From Collimonas humicola (lineage in GTDB: Bacteria > Pseudomonadota > Gammaproteobacteria > Burkholderiales > Burkholderiaceae_D): DNA of 64,000 nt. Location: positions 62,001-126,000 of the forward strand of contig NZ_JAGQEE010000010.1 in assembly GCF_018304945.1 (NCBI RefSeq). Reading direction: 5' to 3'. Both the position numbers and the translations under genes were made by a program. Below the pieces are notes generated by a model. That model was given only the letters and a program-made list of their open reading frames with translations. It was not told the origin of the DNA and searched no databases. Position 1 is the first letter of the stretch; every line of letters begins with the position of its first letter. This document shows positions 1 through 9,687 of this stretch, one piece after another.

Positions 1-1
1 T

Positions 2-769
2 CTGCGCTACAACCTGGAAATCACGCTGGAACAGGCTGCGCACGGTTTCGACACCACCATCCGGGTACCTTCCTGGGATGAGTGCGAACCTTGCCACGGC
101 AGCGGCGCCAAGGCCGGCACCGAGCCGATCACCTGCCCGACCTGCGGCGGCCACGGCCAGGTACGCATGCAGCAAGGCTTTTTCAGCATCCAGCAGACTT
201 GCCCGAAATGCCACGGCAGCGGCAAGATCATTCCAGAACCATGCCCATCATGCGCCGGCGCCGGCCGCATCAAGCGCAACAAGACGCTGGAAGTGAAAAT
301 CCCGTCCGGCATCGACGACGGCATGCGCATCCGCTCCTCCGGCAACGGCGAGCCTGGCATGAACGGCGGCCCGACTGGCGACCTGTATGTGGAAATCCAC
401 ATCAAGCCGCACGCGGTGTTCCAGCGCGAAGGCGACGACCTGCATTGCGAAATGCCGATCTCCTTCGCCAAGGCAGCGCTGGGCGGCGAGATCGAAGTGC
501 CGACGCTGAACGGCAAAGCCTCCTTCACGATTCCGGACGGCACCCAGTCAGGCAAGACCTTCCGCCTGCGCAGCAAAGGCATCAAGGGCGTGCGCTCAGG
601 CTATGCCGGCGACCTGTTCTGCCATGTCGTGGTCGAGACCCCGGTCAAGCTGAACGACCGCCAGAAAGCGCTGTTGCAGGAATTCGAGCAGCTGACCAGC
701 GAAGGCGGCGCCAAGCACAGCCCGCAGAGCAAATCGTGGAAAGACAAGGTCAAAGAGTTCTTTGAGTGA
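2..769 (+). CDS. dnaJ: Chaperone protein DnaJ, C-terminal part
   Basis: This is the 3' 255 codons of DnaJ, the Hsp40 co-chaperone that delivers unfolded clients to DnaK and stimulates its ATPase. The J-domain and G/F linker lie off the left edge. The visible part opens in the substrate-binding region and carries all four CxxCxGxG zinc motifs ([32 protein letters not shown]). The two beta-rich C-terminal peptide-binding domains and the dimerisation tail follow. The frame runs unbroken from base 2 to a TGA. A strong hairpin terminator lies about 50 bp downstream. Identification is secure; only the N-terminus is missing. Confidence 0.97.
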   Translation: MRYNLEITLEQAAHGFDTTIRVPSWDECEPCHGSGAKAGTEPITCPTCGGHGQVRMQQGFFSIQQTCPKCHGSGKIIPEPCPSCAGAGRIKRNKTLEVKIPSGIDDGMRIRSSGNGEPGMNGGPTGDLYVEIHIKPHAVFQREGDDLHCEMPISFAKAALGGEIEVPTLNGKASFTIPDGTQSGKTFRLRSKGIKGVRSGYAGDLFCHVVVETPVKLNDRQKALLQEFEQLTSEGGAKHSPQSKSWKDKVKEFFE

Positions 770-819
770 ATGTGAGAATGAGTTTGAGAATGCGCCTGAG
801 TTAGCATCCTGACTCCAGG

Positions 820-854
820 AAAACCGCCAATCCGCAAGGTTGGCGGTTTTTTTA
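820..854 (+). terminator. Rho-independent terminator after dnaJ
   Basis: AAACCGCCA (821-829) pairs with TGGCGGTTT (841-849) and a run of T follows directly. It sits about 50 bp after the dnaJ stop and separates it from the next plus-strand gene. Confidence 0.88.
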
Positions 855-908
855 TGCGTGCGGCGGCAGGCAGCGCGCCATGTACAACGTCCATTAACAA
901 ATTCTTTA

Positions 909-937
909 TTGCATAATTTTGCGCTGCTCTCTATTCT
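909..937 (+). promoter_or_regulatory. Possible sigma-70 promoter for the chalcone isomerase-like gene
   Basis: TTGCAT (909-914) and TATTCT (932-937) are separated by exactly 17 bp in an AT-rich stretch upstream of the gene at 1021. Matches to consensus are partial, so this is a reading by eye rather than a firm call. Confidence 0.35.
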
Positions 938-1020
938 GTATATGGTAATAATAAAACGATCGTTCTTTTATTTGCGATCAATACAAACTCCATATACAAC
1001 AAACCATAGGAGGAGACACG

Positions 1021-1617
1021 ATGATAGTTGCTCAATTAAAGCGTGCAACGGCTTGCGCTTGCGTATTGTCCGGACTGATGCTGGCGCAGGCGGCATTTGC
1101 GCTGGATCTGGCCGGCGTCAAGATCGACGAGACTGCCAAGGTCGGCAACCAGGACCTGAAGCTCAATGGCGCCGGCATACGCTACAAGGTCATTTTCAAG
1201 GTGTATACGGCAGCGCTGTATCTCACCGAGAAGAAAACCACGGTGCCGGATGTGATGGCCGCCAACGGGCCGCGCCGCATCGAGCTGGTGATGCTGCGCG
1301 ACGTCAGCAGCGAGGATTTCAGCCGTGCCTTCATGACCGGCATCCAGAACAATGTGGATAAGGCGGACAAGGCCAAGATCATCAACCAGCTGCTGAAATT
1401 CGGTGAGCTGTTTGCCTCTATCCCTGAACTGAAAAAGGGCGATGTGCTGACTACCGACTGGATCCCTGGCGTCGGCACGCAAATCCACTTCAACGGCAAG
1501 CCGGTGTCGGAAACCTTGCCCGACCAGGTTTTCTATAACTCCCTGCTGAAAATCTGGCTCGGCGACAAGCCGGCCGACAGCCGCCTGAAACCCTTGCTGC
1601 TAGGCCAGCCGGCCTAG
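1021..1617 (+). CDS. Exported chalcone isomerase-like (CHASE/CHI-fold) protein
   Basis: A 198-aa protein with a clear N-terminal signal peptide: a basic start, a hydrophobic core and an Ala-rich cleavage region ending near AFA at residues 26-28. The mature part has the bacterial chalcone isomerase-like signature. An early VKID segment is followed by YKVIFKVYTAALYL around residues 60-72, an RRIELVMLRDV strand, and a late GVGTQIHFNGKPV segment. Bacterial members are periplasmic and mostly lack a known substrate, so flavonoid chemistry should not be assumed. A strong AGGAGGAG ribosome-binding site lies about 6 bp before the ATG. It stands alone between the dnaJ terminator and the carbonic anhydrase gene. 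Confidence 0.85.
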   Translation: MIVAQLKRATACACVLSGLMLAQAAFALDLAGVKIDETAKVGNQDLKLNGAGIRYKVIFKVYTAALYLTEKKTTVPDVMAANGPRRIELVMLRDVSSEDFSRAFMTGIQNNVDKADKAKIINQLLKFGELFASIPELKKGDVLTTDWIPGVGTQIHFNGKPVSETLPDQVFYNSLLKIWLGDKPADSRLKPLLLGQPA

Positions 1618-1624
1618 TGTCGTG

Positions 1625-1660
1625 CCATCCGCATAATCAGTATTGGATAAAAGCGGATGG
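1625..1660. repeat. Inverted repeat, possible weak terminator
   Basis: CCATCCGC (1625-1632) and GCGGATGG (1653-1660) form an 8-bp stem with a 20-base loop just after the chalcone isomerase-like stop. No T-run follows, so termination is uncertain. Confidence 0.4.
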
Positions 1661-1751
1661 GGAAAGCCAGTTTTCTATAAAATAAGGCCCAGGATGTCGT
1701 GCCGGTATTGTCAAAATACCACGCAGACGGAACTCTATTGAATGGAAAACG

Positions 1752-2420
1752 ATGACAGCAAACAACAAGCAATCCCTGACCCGAGAAGATCTATTCCAGA
1801 GAAACCGTGAGTGGGCGGCGGCAATCACCGCCCGCGATCCGGAGTTTTTCAAGAAGCTGGCGTCGCAGCAGGCGCCGGAGTATTTCTGGATCGGATGTTC
1901 CGACAGCAGGGTGCCGGCAAATGAATTGCTGGGCTTGTTGCCGGGTGAACTGTTCGTCCACCGCAATATCGCCAACGTGGTGGCGCACAGTGACCTGAAT
2001 TGCCTGTCGGTGCTGCAGTTCGCGGTCGACGTGCTGAGGGTCAAGCATGTCTTCGTGGTCGGCCACTACGGCTGTTCCGGCGTCCATGCGGCGCTGACCA
2101 AGCGCCGCGTCGGATTGGCCGACAACTGGCTGCGCCATGTCGAGGACGTGCATCAGAAGCATGAGCGCTACCTGGGCGAAGCCCTGCCGGAAAGCCTGCG
2201 CCACGACCGTCTCTGCGAGCTCAACTCGATGGAGCAGGTCGCCAATATCTGCCGCACCACGATCGTCCGGGACGCCTGGGATCGCGGCCAGCCCTTGACC
2301 ATCCATAGCTGGGTGTATGGCGTGCGCGACGGCTTGCTGCGGGATCTGGAAGTGACGGTCAGCTGCATGTCCGATCTGGAGAAGGGCATGGCAGCCAGTT
2401 TGAAGCGCTACGAAGATTAA
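1752..2420 (+). CDS. can: Beta-class carbonic anhydrase
   Basis: This 222-aa enzyme interconverts CO2 and bicarbonate in the cytoplasm, feeding carboxylation reactions. The beta-class zinc site is complete: Cys49 in CSDSRVP, the catalytic Asp51-Arg53 pair, then His105 and Cys108 in GHYGCSG. Conserved blocks GELFVHRNIANVV, DLNCLSVLQFAVDVL and CELNSMEQV match the E. coli Can type closely, including its length. It is followed by a symmetrical terminator shared with the convergent purM gene. No partner gene is adjacent, so it is probably monocistronic. Confidence 0.96.
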   Translation: MTANNKQSLTREDLFQRNREWAAAITARDPEFFKKLASQQAPEYFWIGCSDSRVPANELLGLLPGELFVHRNIANVVAHSDLNCLSVLQFAVDVLRVKHVFVVGHYGCSGVHAALTKRRVGLADNWLRHVEDVHQKHERYLGEALPESLRHDRLCELNSMEQVANICRTTIVRDAWDRGQPLTIHSWVYGVRDGLLRDLEVTVSCMSDLEKGMAASLKRYED

Positions 2421-2442
2421 GGCGTTCCGGCTTTGCCGAAAT

Positions 2443-2472
2443 AAAAAAGACGGCCTGGGCCGTCTTTTTTTT
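2443..2472. terminator. Bidirectional terminator between can and purM
   Basis: A perfect 13-bp inverted repeat with a two-base centre (AAAAAAGACGGCC at 2443-2455 and its complement at 2458-2470) gives a T-run on either strand. It lies between two convergent genes and probably ends both transcripts. Confidence 0.9.
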
Positions 2473-2486
2473 CGCGGATGCGGATC

Positions 2487-3539
2487 TTAGATCACGATGG
2501 TTTGCGCTTCGCCTTCGGCGCGGGCGCGGATTTCACCGATGATGTTGACGGTCTCGCCGGCGGCTGTCAGCTGCGCTACTGCCGCCGCAGCGTTTTCCTT
2601 GGCGACGATCACGGTCATGCCGATGCCGCAGTTGAACACCCGGTGCATTTCCGCATCGGCCACCTGGCCGTGCTGCTGCAGCCAGGTGAACAGCGGCGGC
2701 ATGGTCCAGGCATCGCTGCGCAGGACGGCGGTCAGGTTGTCTTGCAGTACGCGCGGGATGTTCTCCACCAGGCCGCCGCCGGTGATGTGCACCATGCCTT
2801 TGACTTCCATGGACTCCATCAGCGCCAGCAGCGGCTTGACGTAGATGCGGGTAGGTTCCATCAGCACGTCGGCCAGCTTGCGGCCGTGGAAGTCGCCGTC
2901 CAGGTCCGGCTTGGCGACTTCGATGATCTTGCGCACCAGCGAGTAGCCGTTGGAATGCGCGCCCGACGACGCCAGGCCCAGCACGACGTCGCCCGGCACG
3001 ATCTTGGTGCCGTCGATCAGCTTGGATTTTTCCACGGCGCCGACGGCGAAGCCCGCCAGGTCGTATTCGCCGTCCGGGTACATGCTCGGCATTTCCGCGG
3101 TTTCGCCGCCGATCAAGGCGCAGCCCGCCAGTTCGCAACCCTTGGCGATGCCCTTGATGACATCGGTGGCGCTAGGCACGTCCAGCTTGCCGCAGGCGAA
3201 GTAGTCGAGGAAGAACAGCGGCTCGGCGCCTTGCACCAGGATATCGTTGACGCTCATCGCCACCAGGTCGATGCCGACCGTGTCGTGGCGCTTCAGGTGG
3301 AAGGCCAGCTTCAGCTTGGTGCCGACGCCGTCGGTGCCGGACACCAGCACCGGCTCCTTGAATTTCTTGCTGATCTCGAACAGGGCGCCGAAACCGCCGA
3401 TGCCGCCCATCACCCCTTCACGCATGGTGCGCTTGGCGAAAGGCTTGATGGCCTCGACCAGGGCGTCGCCAGCGTCGATATCGACACCGGCGTCACGGTA
3501 AGAGAGTGGCACGTTGGAAACGTTTGAAGTGGAAGTCAT
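2487..3539 (-). CDS. purM: Phosphoribosylformylglycinamidine cyclo-ligase (AIR synthetase)
   Basis: PurM closes the imidazole ring in purine synthesis, turning FGAM and ATP into AIR. The 350-aa product has the PurM-type ATP-binding N-terminal half, with [13 protein letters not shown] near the start, [23 protein letters not shown] and [19 protein letters not shown]. The C-terminal half includes [15 protein letters not shown] and [13 protein letters not shown]. The open frame extends 21 codons upstream, but the ATG at 3539 (MTSTSN...) places the conserved start at the usual distance and fits the family length. It is divergent from the permease gene at 3671. Confidence 0.97.
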   Translation of the reverse strand: MTSTSNVSNVPLSYRDAGVDIDAGDALVEAIKPFAKRTMREGVMGGIGGFGALFEISKKFKEPVLVSGTDGVGTKLKLAFHLKRHDTVGIDLVAMSVNDILVQGAEPLFFLDYFACGKLDVPSATDVIKGIAKGCELAGCALIGGETAEMPSMYPDGEYDLAGFAVGAVEKSKLIDGTKIVPGDVVLGLASSGAHSNGYSLVRKIIEVAKPDLDGDFHGRKLADVLMEPTRIYVKPLLALMESMEVKGMVHITGGGLVENIPRVLQDNLTAVLRSDAWTMPPLFTWLQQHGQVADAEMHRVFNCGIGMTVIVAKENAAAAVAQLTAAGETVNIIGEIRARAEGEAQTIVI

Positions 3540-3670
3540 GATGTGATTGGCGGCAGAGGCGGTAAAATAGAGGAATTCGGCCGCGCATCTGTTATACATC
3601 ACGATATATGCGATGAAATGCGCGGTAAAAGCGGTATTTTATCAAACCGATCCACCAAACTCTCGATTCC

Positions 3671-4753
3671 ATGCCATTTTCTTTTACCGACGAACAAAAA
3701 CAAACTGCGTTGTGGCTAGGAATTGCGCTGCTGCTGGTGGCGCTGACGGTGGCTTTGGGGCCGATCCTGACCCCTTTCATCGCCTCCGCGATCCTGGCCT
3801 ACGCCCTGAATCCGGGCGTGGACTGGCTGTCGCGCCGGCGCATCGGCAAGTTTCCCTTCCCGCGCGCACTGGCGGTGCTGGTCGTGATACTGCTGCTGGT
3901 GTTCGCGATCCTGGCGGTGATCCTGATCGTGATCCCGGTATTGCGCAAGGAATTGCCTTTATTGCAAAACCAGATTCCAACCTTCCTGACCAAGCTGGAT
4001 GGACTGATCGGCCCGCATCTGCAGGATTTCGGCATCAATGTGCGGCTGGACGGCACCGGCATCAAGGAAATGCTGACCAAGCAGCTGTCCACCAGCGGCG
4101 ATGAAATCTGGGCCTCGGTGCTGGCCTCGGTCAAGGTGGGCGGCACCGCGGTGCTGGGCTGGCTGGCCACCATCCTGCTGGTGCCGGTAGTGTTGTTTTA
4201 TCTGTTGCAAGACTGGCATTCCATCGTCGACCGGGTCGGCAAGCTGGTGCCGCGCCGCTGGCAGGGCAAGACTGCCAACATGACGCAAGAGGTGGACAGC
4301 CTGCTGGCGCAATATTTGCGCGGCCAATTGCTGGTAATGTTGGTTCTGGCGATTTATTATTCGACCGGGCTGGCGATTGCCGGTTTTGATGTGGCCTTGC
4401 CGGTTGGTATTATTACCGGCTTGCTGGTATTTATTCCTTACGTCGGCTTCGGTCTGGGACTGGTGCTGGCGCTGATTGCGGCAATGCTGCAATTCGACGG
4501 CCTGCATGGCTTGATCGCCGTCGCCATCGTGTACGGCATCGGCCAGGTGCTGGAGAGTTTCATCCTGACGCCGCGCCTGGTCGGCGAACGCATAGGCTTG
4601 CACCCGCTGGTAGTGATTTTTGCCCTGATGGCCTTCGGCCAGCTGTTCGGCTTCGTCGGCATCCTGCTGGCGCTGCCGTGTTCAGCGGTGATGTCGGTGG
4701 TGGTCAAGCACGTGAAGGCCCATTATCTCAACAGCAGTTTTTATCAAAACTAA
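3671..4753 (+). CDS. AI-2E/PerM family permease
   Basis: A 360-aa polytopic inner-membrane protein of the AI-2E transporter (PerM/TqsA) family. A hydrophobic pair near residues 15-45 and one near 65-90 come first, then a soluble stretch around 95-155. At least four further membrane segments extend from about residue 155 to the C-terminus. The signature PYVGFGLGLVLALI and the FILTPRLVGERIGLHPLVVIFALMAFG-like region are present. Family members are proposed exporters of autoinducer-2 or Na+/H+ antiporters, so the substrate here is not known. Its place before hda is typical of betaproteobacteria. Confidence 0.9.
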   Translation: MPFSFTDEQKQTALWLGIALLLVALTVALGPILTPFIASAILAYALNPGVDWLSRRRIGKFPFPRALAVLVVILLLVFAILAVILIVIPVLRKELPLLQNQIPTFLTKLDGLIGPHLQDFGINVRLDGTGIKEMLTKQLSTSGDEIWASVLASVKVGGTAVLGWLATILLVPVVLFYLLQDWHSIVDRVGKLVPRRWQGKTANMTQEVDSLLAQYLRGQLLVMLVLAIYYSTGLAIAGFDVALPVGIITGLLVFIPYVGFGLGLVLALIAAMLQFDGLHGLIAVAIVYGIGQVLESFILTPRLVGERIGLHPLVVIFALMAFGQLFGFVGILLALPCSAVMSVVVKHVKAHYLNSSFYQN

Positions 4754-4830
4754 GTAATCAAATAAAGCGGGCTCGAAAAATCGTACTGCAGGTTTGTCGA
4801 ACCACCTTAGGTAACAATGAAGAAATTAGC

Positions 4831-5532
4831 ATGAGGCAGTTAACGCTGGACATAACTGCGGAAGAACCGCAGACCCTGGCTACTTTCGTGGTCGGGCAAA
4901 ATCAAGAAGCTTTACAGTTCTTGCAGCGTCTGGTCGCGCCTAGCGCGGCATACCTCACCGCGCCCGGCGACCGTTTTGTCTACCTGTGGGGCGGCGCCGG
5001 CGCCGGCAAAAGCCACGTGCTGCGCGCCCTCGCCAGCAGCACCGGCGCGCGCCTGATCCGCGGCAGCCAGTATAACGGCGACGTTTTCAATTTTTCTCCG
5101 GATGTGCCCGGCTACCTGATCGACGATTGCGACAAGCTGTCGGCCGGCGACCAGATCGAAGCTTTCGCTCTGTTCAACCAGATCCGCGAGCATGGCGGCT
5201 GGCTGGTCACCAGCGGCCAGCTGCCGCCGTCCGAGCTGAGCGTGCGCGAAGATTTTCGCACCCGCCTTGGCTGGGGGTTGATCTACCAGCTGCATGGCCT
5301 CAGCGACGAAGAAAAAATCGCCGCCCTGACCCACGCGGCGCAAGTCCGCGGCCTGCACCTGTCGAGCGGCGTGTTACCCTACCTCATTACGCATTTCCGG
5401 CGCGATATGCGGTCTTTGACAGCCATGCTGAACGAACTGGACCGCTTTTCGCTGGAAACCCAGCGTCCCATAACGCTGCCTTTGCTGCGCAGCTTGTTGC
5501 AACTCGAATCCGAAGATAAACATTCACTATGA
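4831..5532 (+). CDS. hda: DnaA regulatory inactivator Hda
   Basis: Hda is an AAA+ DnaA-related protein that, with the DNA-bound beta clamp, triggers hydrolysis of DnaA-ATP and so prevents re-initiation. The ATG at 4831 is chosen because it gives MRQLTLDI, a clamp-binding motif of the QLxLxx type at the very N-terminus as in other Hda proteins. The open frame reaches 51 codons further into the permease gene, but that part looks non-coding. Walker A is GGAGAGKS near residue 55 and Walker B is YLIDDCDKL near 95. The 233-aa length fits Hda and lacks DnaA's DNA-binding domain IV. Its stop overlaps the next start (ATGA). Confidence 0.95.
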   Translation: MRQLTLDITAEEPQTLATFVVGQNQEALQFLQRLVAPSAAYLTAPGDRFVYLWGGAGAGKSHVLRALASSTGARLIRGSQYNGDVFNFSPDVPGYLIDDCDKLSAGDQIEAFALFNQIREHGGWLVTSGQLPPSELSVREDFRTRLGWGLIYQLHGLSDEEKIAALTHAAQVRGLHLSSGVLPYLITHFRRDMRSLTAMLNELDRFSLETQRPITLPLLRSLLQLESEDKHSL

Positions 5533-6203
5533 ACCTGGCTTTATTCGACCTTGACCATACGCTGCTGCCCGTCGACTCCGACTATGAATGGGGGCAGTTC
5601 CTGGCGCGCATCGGCGCAGTCGATCCTGACGCTTTTGAAAAGAGCAACGCCGAGTGGTTCGCCCAGTACCAGGCCGGCACGCTGGACCCGGTCAAGTACC
5701 TGGAGTTTGCCTTCGGCACCTTGTCCAAGTTCCCGCGCAAGCAGCTCGATGCCTGGCACCAGCAGTTCATGCAGGAAGTGATCCTGCCGACGATCACGCC
5801 GGCGGCGCGCGCGCTGCTGCAAAAGCACCAGGATGCCGGCGACCTGGTGGCGATCGTCACCGCCACCAACAGCTTCGTCACCGAGCCGATCGCCAAGGCG
5901 CTGGGCGTCGATTTCCTGATCGCCTCGGACCCGGAAACCACGGATGACGGCGAGATTACCGGCCGCCTGGCGGACACGCCGACCTACGGCCCCGGCAAAG
6001 TGATCCACACCCGCGCCTGGCTGGCGACCATGGACATGACGCTGGCCAGTTTCCCGCGCAGTTATTTTTATAGCGACTCGCACAACGACCTGCCCTTGAT
6101 GAAGCTGGTGACCGATCCGGTCGCCACCAACCCGAACGCCCTGTTGAAAGCCCACGCAAGTGAGCACGGCTGGCCCATCCTGAATTTATTCGACGCGCAA
6201 TGA
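5529..6203 (+). CDS. HAD-IB family hydrolase (SerB-like phosphatase)
   Basis: A 224-aa haloacid dehalogenase-superfamily phosphatase. Motif I is FDLDHT, with nucleophile Asp7 and acid/base Asp9. Motif II is the IVTATNS stretch around residues 112-118. The lysine of motif III is in YGPGKV, and motif IV is SDSHNDLPLM, which supplies the metal-binding acids. The helical cap between motifs I and II places it in the SerB/HAD-IB group, whose members hydrolyse phosphoserine, phosphohistidinol and related monophosphates. The true substrate cannot be read from sequence. It overlaps hda at its start and pcnB at its stop, both by ATGA, so the three are translationally coupled. Confidence 0.9.
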   Translation: MNLALFDLDHTLLPVDSDYEWGQFLARIGAVDPDAFEKSNAEWFAQYQAGTLDPVKYLEFAFGTLSKFPRKQLDAWHQQFMQEVILPTITPAARALLQKHQDAGDLVAIVTATNSFVTEPIAKALGVDFLIASDPETTDDGEITGRLADTPTYGPGKVIHTRAWLATMDMTLASFPRSYFYSDSHNDLPLMKLVTDPVATNPNALLKAHASEHGWPILNLFDAQ

Positions 6204-7576
6204 TCAAGAAGCTGATTCGCTCCATCCTCGGGAAAAAGAAAAAAGATCCCACCCAACCGTTGATACTCGGCCCGAAAGAGCACGGCATCAATCCGCAACT
6301 GGTCTCGCCCAACGCGGTCAGGGTCACCAAGACGCTGCAGGATAACGGCTACAAGGCTTTTATCGTCGGCGGCGCCGTGCGCGACCTGCTGCTGGGGGTC
6401 AAGCCGAAGGATTTCGACGTCGCCACCAACGCCACGCCGGAACAGGTCAAGCGCCTGTTCCGGCGCGCCTTCATCATCGGCAAGCGCTTCCAGATCGTGC
6501 ACGTGATGTTCGGCCAGGAACTGATCGAAGTCACCACCTTCCGCGGCGCTTCCTCCGACGGCTCGCCCAAAGACGAGCATGGCCGCGTGCTGCGCGACAA
6601 TACCTTCGGCGAGCAGCATGAAGATGCGGTGCGGCGCGATTTCACCATCAATGCGATGTACTACGATCCGGCCACCGAAAGCGTGCTCGACTACCACGGC
6701 GGCATCGCCGACATCCGCGCCAAGACCTTGCGCATCATCGGCGAGCCGGAAGCGCGCTATCGCGAAGATCCGGTCCGCATGCTGCGCATCGTGCGTTTCG
6801 CCGCCAAGCTGAAATTCACCATCGATCCCGCCACCCGCGCGCCGATCCCGGTGATGGCGGCGCTGATCGACAATGTGCCGGCGGCACGGGTGTTCGATGA
6901 GATGCTGAAACTGCTGATGAGCGGCCACGCGCTGGCCTGCCTGCAGCAATTGCGCAAGGAAGGCTTGCATCACGGTCTGCTGCCGCTGCTGGACGTGGTG
7001 CTGGAGCAGCCGCTGGGCGAGAAGTTCGTGACGCTGGCGCTGGCCAATACCGACGTGCGCGTTCAGCAAGGCAAGCCGGTTTCCCCGGGTTTCCTGTTCG
7101 CCTCGCTGCTGTGGCACCAGGTGCTGGAAAAGTGGAGCGCCTACAAGGCGGCCGGCGAATTCCCAATCCCGGCGCTGCATCTGGCCGCCGACGACGTGCT
7201 GGAAGCGCAGACCGACAAGCTGGCCCTGCAGCGCAAGATCGCCTCCGACATGCGCGATATCTGGGCCATGCAGCCGCGCTTTGAGCGGCGCACCGGCAAG
7301 GCGCCATACAAGATGCTGGAACACCTGCGCCTGCGCGCCGGCTACGATTTCCTGCTGCTGCGTTGCGCTTCCGGCGAAATCGACAGCGAAATCGGCGAAT
7401 GGTGGACCGCCTTCATGGAAGGCGACGGCGACGAGCGCGAAGCATTGATGGCGCAAAAGCCGAGAGTGGCGGCCGAGGCCGCTCCCGCCAAGAAGCGTGC
7501 GCGCCGGCGCGGTTCCCGCAGCGGCGCCAAGCCGGTCAACCCGGGCGGCCGCGGCGACGATGGGCAAGGCGCCTGA
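6200..7576 (+). CDS. pcnB: Poly(A) polymerase I
   Basis: PcnB adds 3' poly(A) tails that mark bacterial RNAs for decay. The 458-aa protein has the class II nucleotidyltransferase head: FIVGGAVRDLLLG around residues 54-66, then KDFDVATNA with metal-binding Asp71 and Asp73. RRDFTINAMYYDP and the RYREDPVRMLRIVRFAAKL helix follow. The very basic C-terminal tail (KKRARRRGSRSG region) suits RNA binding and separates it from CCA-adding enzymes of similar sequence. The gene overlaps the HAD gene by four bases. folK begins just after its stop. Confidence 0.95.
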   Translation: MIKKLIRSILGKKKKDPTQPLILGPKEHGINPQLVSPNAVRVTKTLQDNGYKAFIVGGAVRDLLLGVKPKDFDVATNATPEQVKRLFRRAFIIGKRFQIVHVMFGQELIEVTTFRGASSDGSPKDEHGRVLRDNTFGEQHEDAVRRDFTINAMYYDPATESVLDYHGGIADIRAKTLRIIGEPEARYREDPVRMLRIVRFAAKLKFTIDPATRAPIPVMAALIDNVPAARVFDEMLKLLMSGHALACLQQLRKEGLHHGLLPLLDVVLEQPLGEKFVTLALANTDVRVQQGKPVSPGFLFASLLWHQVLEKWSAYKAAGEFPIPALHLAADDVLEAQTDKLALQRKIASDMRDIWAMQPRFERRTGKAPYKMLEHLRLRAGYDFLLLRCASGEIDSEIGEWWTAFMEGDGDEREALMAQKPRVAAEAAPAKKRARRRGSRSGAKPVNPGGRGDDGQGA

Positions 7577-7580
7577 TCCT

Positions 7581-8090
7581 ATGACGTCGACGGTCACGTC
7601 TAATGCGGCTGGCCCTGCGGTCACCGCCTATATCGGCATCGGCGCCAATCTGGGCGACGCTGCCGGCCAGGTGCAGCGCGCCATCCTGCAGCTCGGCAAG
7701 CTGCCGCATACCAGCCTGGGCAGCCAGTCCAGCCTGTTCTGCACGGCGCCGCTGGATGCCGGCGGCGACGATTACGTCAATGCCGTGGCGCGCATCGAAA
7801 CCCGCCTCGGCGCCCATGAACTGCTGCGAGGCTTGCAGCAGATCGAACAGGATTTCGGCCGTGAGCGCCCCTATCCGAATGCGCCACGCACGCTGGACCT
7901 GGACCTGCTGCTGTACGGCCAGTCCAGCATCCAGGACGATGTGCTGACGGTGCCGCATCCGCGCATGACGCAACGCGCTTTTGTCCTGATCCCGCTATTG
8001 CAGATCGATCCCTTCATCGTCATTCCCAAGCACGGCGCGGCGCATCAGTTCGCCCCGCTGGTGGCGGACCAGCGTATCCGCAAACTATAG
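7581..8090 (+). CDS. folK: HPPK, 6-hydroxymethyl-7,8-dihydropterin pyrophosphokinase
   Basis: FolK transfers pyrophosphate from ATP to 6-hydroxymethyl-dihydropterin in folate synthesis. The protein shows the opening YIGIGANLGD, the pterin/ATP-binding FGRERPYPNAPRTLDLDLLLYG block and the PHPRMTQRAFVLIPL segment that together define HPPK. The ATG at 7581 gives 169 aa with a short N-terminal tail. An ATG at 7560 (MGKAPD) inside the end of pcnB is an alternative. The longer open frame starting at 7497 would overlap pcnB deeply and is unlikely. The pcnB-folK pairing is widespread in proteobacteria. Confidence 0.94.
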   Translation: MTSTVTSNAAGPAVTAYIGIGANLGDAAGQVQRAILQLGKLPHTSLGSQSSLFCTAPLDAGGDDYVNAVARIETRLGAHELLRGLQQIEQDFGRERPYPNAPRTLDLDLLLYGQSSIQDDVLTVPHPRMTQRAFVLIPLLQIDPFIVIPKHGAAHQFAPLVADQRIRKL

Positions 8091-8186
8091 AGCGCGTGCT
8101 TTCCAGGGCCAAGTGCCGGATGCGGCAGCTTCTGGCACACTGTTGTCTTTGCGCACGCGCCATTCACGGTTGAACAACGGTTGAAC

Positions 8187-8834
8187 ATGAATCTAGACAG
8201 CTATAAATACATCGTCGTAGAAGGCCCCATCGGCGCCGGCAAGACCACGCTGGCCAACAAGATTGCAATCCATCTGGGCGCGCGGGTCTTGCTGGAACAG
8301 CCGCAGGCCAACCCCTTCCTGGAAAAATTTTATCGGGACGCCTCCCGTTACGCGCTGTCGACCCAGATGTTTTTCCTGTTCCAGCGCATCAGCCAGTTGC
8401 GCGAGGCCTCGCAGAACGATTTGTTCGACAGCCGCAACCACCTGGTCGCCGATTTCCTGCTGGCCAAGGATGCCATTTTCGCCAGCTTGACTCTGGCCGA
8501 TGAAGAGCTCAAGCTGTACCAGCAGATGTACGATCATCTGCGGCCGCAGGCGGCTACGCCGGACCTGGTGATCTACCTGCAGGCCGAGCCGGAAACCCTG
8601 ATGGAACGCATCAGGATGCGCGGCATTGAAATGGAAACGGCGATCACCCAGGAATACCTGACGCGCCTGTGCGAAAGCTACAGCCGCTTCTTTCATCATT
8701 ACGACGACGCGCCCTTGCTGATCGTCAACAACGAACATCTGGACCTAGCCGGCAGCGATGCCGATTTCAGCTTACTCTTGGCGCGTATCGACAGCATGCG
8801 CGGCAGGCGTGAATTTTTCAATCGTGGAGAATGA
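8187..8834 (+). CDS. Deoxynucleoside kinase
   Basis: A 215-aa P-loop kinase of the deoxyadenosine/deoxyguanosine kinase family, which phosphorylates salvaged deoxynucleosides. The Walker A loop GPIGAGKT is at residues 13-20. A middle segment carries [18 protein letters not shown], where family members have the acidic active-site region, and the LID-like part is near [11 protein letters not shown]. The frame can be read from a TTG at 8181, but the ATG at 8187 gives the expected distance to the P-loop. Its stop overlaps the first possible panB start, so the two are probably co-transcribed. Base specificity is not determined here. Confidence 0.9.
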   Translation: MNLDSYKYIVVEGPIGAGKTTLANKIAIHLGARVLLEQPQANPFLEKFYRDASRYALSTQMFFLFQRISQLREASQNDLFDSRNHLVADFLLAKDAIFASLTLADEELKLYQQMYDHLRPQAATPDLVIYLQAEPETLMERIRMRGIEMETAITQEYLTRLCESYSRFFHHYDDAPLLIVNNEHLDLAGSDADFSLLLARIDSMRGRREFFNRGE

Positions 8835-8836
8835 CA

Positions 8837-9670
8837 ATGGCAGCTTATTTACAAGATGGCGGCGCGACAGCGGCGCGCAGCAAACCGATGACCATCCCGG
8901 CCTTGCAGGCGCTGCGCGACAAAGGTGAAAAGATCACTATGCTGACCTGCTACGACGCCAGCTTTGCGGCATTGATGGATCGCTGCGGCGTCGAGACTTT
9001 GCTGATCGGCGATTCGCTCGGCATGGTGTGCCAGGGCCACAGCTCGACCCTGCCGGTGACGGTGCAGGATATCGCTTATCACACCGCCAGCGTGGCGCGC
9101 GGCAATCGCACGGCGCTGGTGCTGGCCGACCTGCCGTTCGGCGCCTACGCCACGCCGGAAAGCGCGTTTGCCAACGCCGTGCCGGTGATCCAGGCGGGCG
9201 CGCAGATGATCAAGATAGAAGGCGGCGCCTGGCTGGCGCCGACGGTGCGTTTCCTGACCGAACGGGCGGTCCCGGTATGCGGCCACCTGGGGCTGACGCC
9301 GCAGTCGGTGCACCAGATGGGCGGTTATAAAGTGCAGGGCAAGACCAGCGCCGCCGCCGAGCAGCTGAAGGCCGACGCCCTGGCCCTGCAGGAAGCCGGC
9401 GCCAGCCTGCTGGTGCTGGAAGCGATTCCGGCCGCGCTGGGCAAGGAAGTCAGCGAACTGCTGACGATTCCTACCATCGGCATCGGCGCCGGCCCGGACT
9501 GTTCAGGCCAGGTGCTGGTGATGCATGACCTGATGGGCGTTTTTCCCGGTCACAAGGCGCGTTTCGTGAAAGATTTCATGGAAGGCCAGACCAGCATCGA
9601 TGCTGCCGTGCTGGCGTATGTGCGGGCGGTCAAGGACAAGTCGTTCCCGGCGCCGGAACACTGCTTCTGA
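8837..9670 (+). CDS. panB: 3-methyl-2-oxobutanoate hydroxymethyltransferase
   Basis: PanB makes ketopantoate from 2-oxoisovalerate and methylene-tetrahydrofolate, the first committed step of pantothenate and CoA synthesis. The 277-aa product has the conserved [40 protein letters not shown] and IKIEGG blocks with the Mg2+ and catalytic residues, then [15 protein letters not shown] and [15 protein letters not shown]. Two ATGs lie six bases apart. The one at 8837 is preferred because GGAG at 8826-8829 is seven bases upstream, whereas it abuts the one at 8831. panC is not adjacent. Confidence 0.95.
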   Translation: MAAYLQDGGATAARSKPMTIPALQALRDKGEKITMLTCYDASFAALMDRCGVETLLIGDSLGMVCQGHSSTLPVTVQDIAYHTASVARGNRTALVLADLPFGAYATPESAFANAVPVIQAGAQMIKIEGGAWLAPTVRFLTERAVPVCGHLGLTPQSVHQMGGYKVQGKTSAAAEQLKADALALQEAGASLLVLEAIPAALGKEVSELLTIPTIGIGAGPDCSGQVLVMHDLMGVFPGHKARFVKDFMEGQTSIDAAVLAYVRAVKDKSFPAPEHCF

Positions 9671-9687
9671 GCAGATGACCGGCGATG

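Noticed and set aside
6068-7624. 518-codon open frame opposite pcnB
   Set aside because: pcnB has clear motifs and a coupled start, whereas the antisense product has none.
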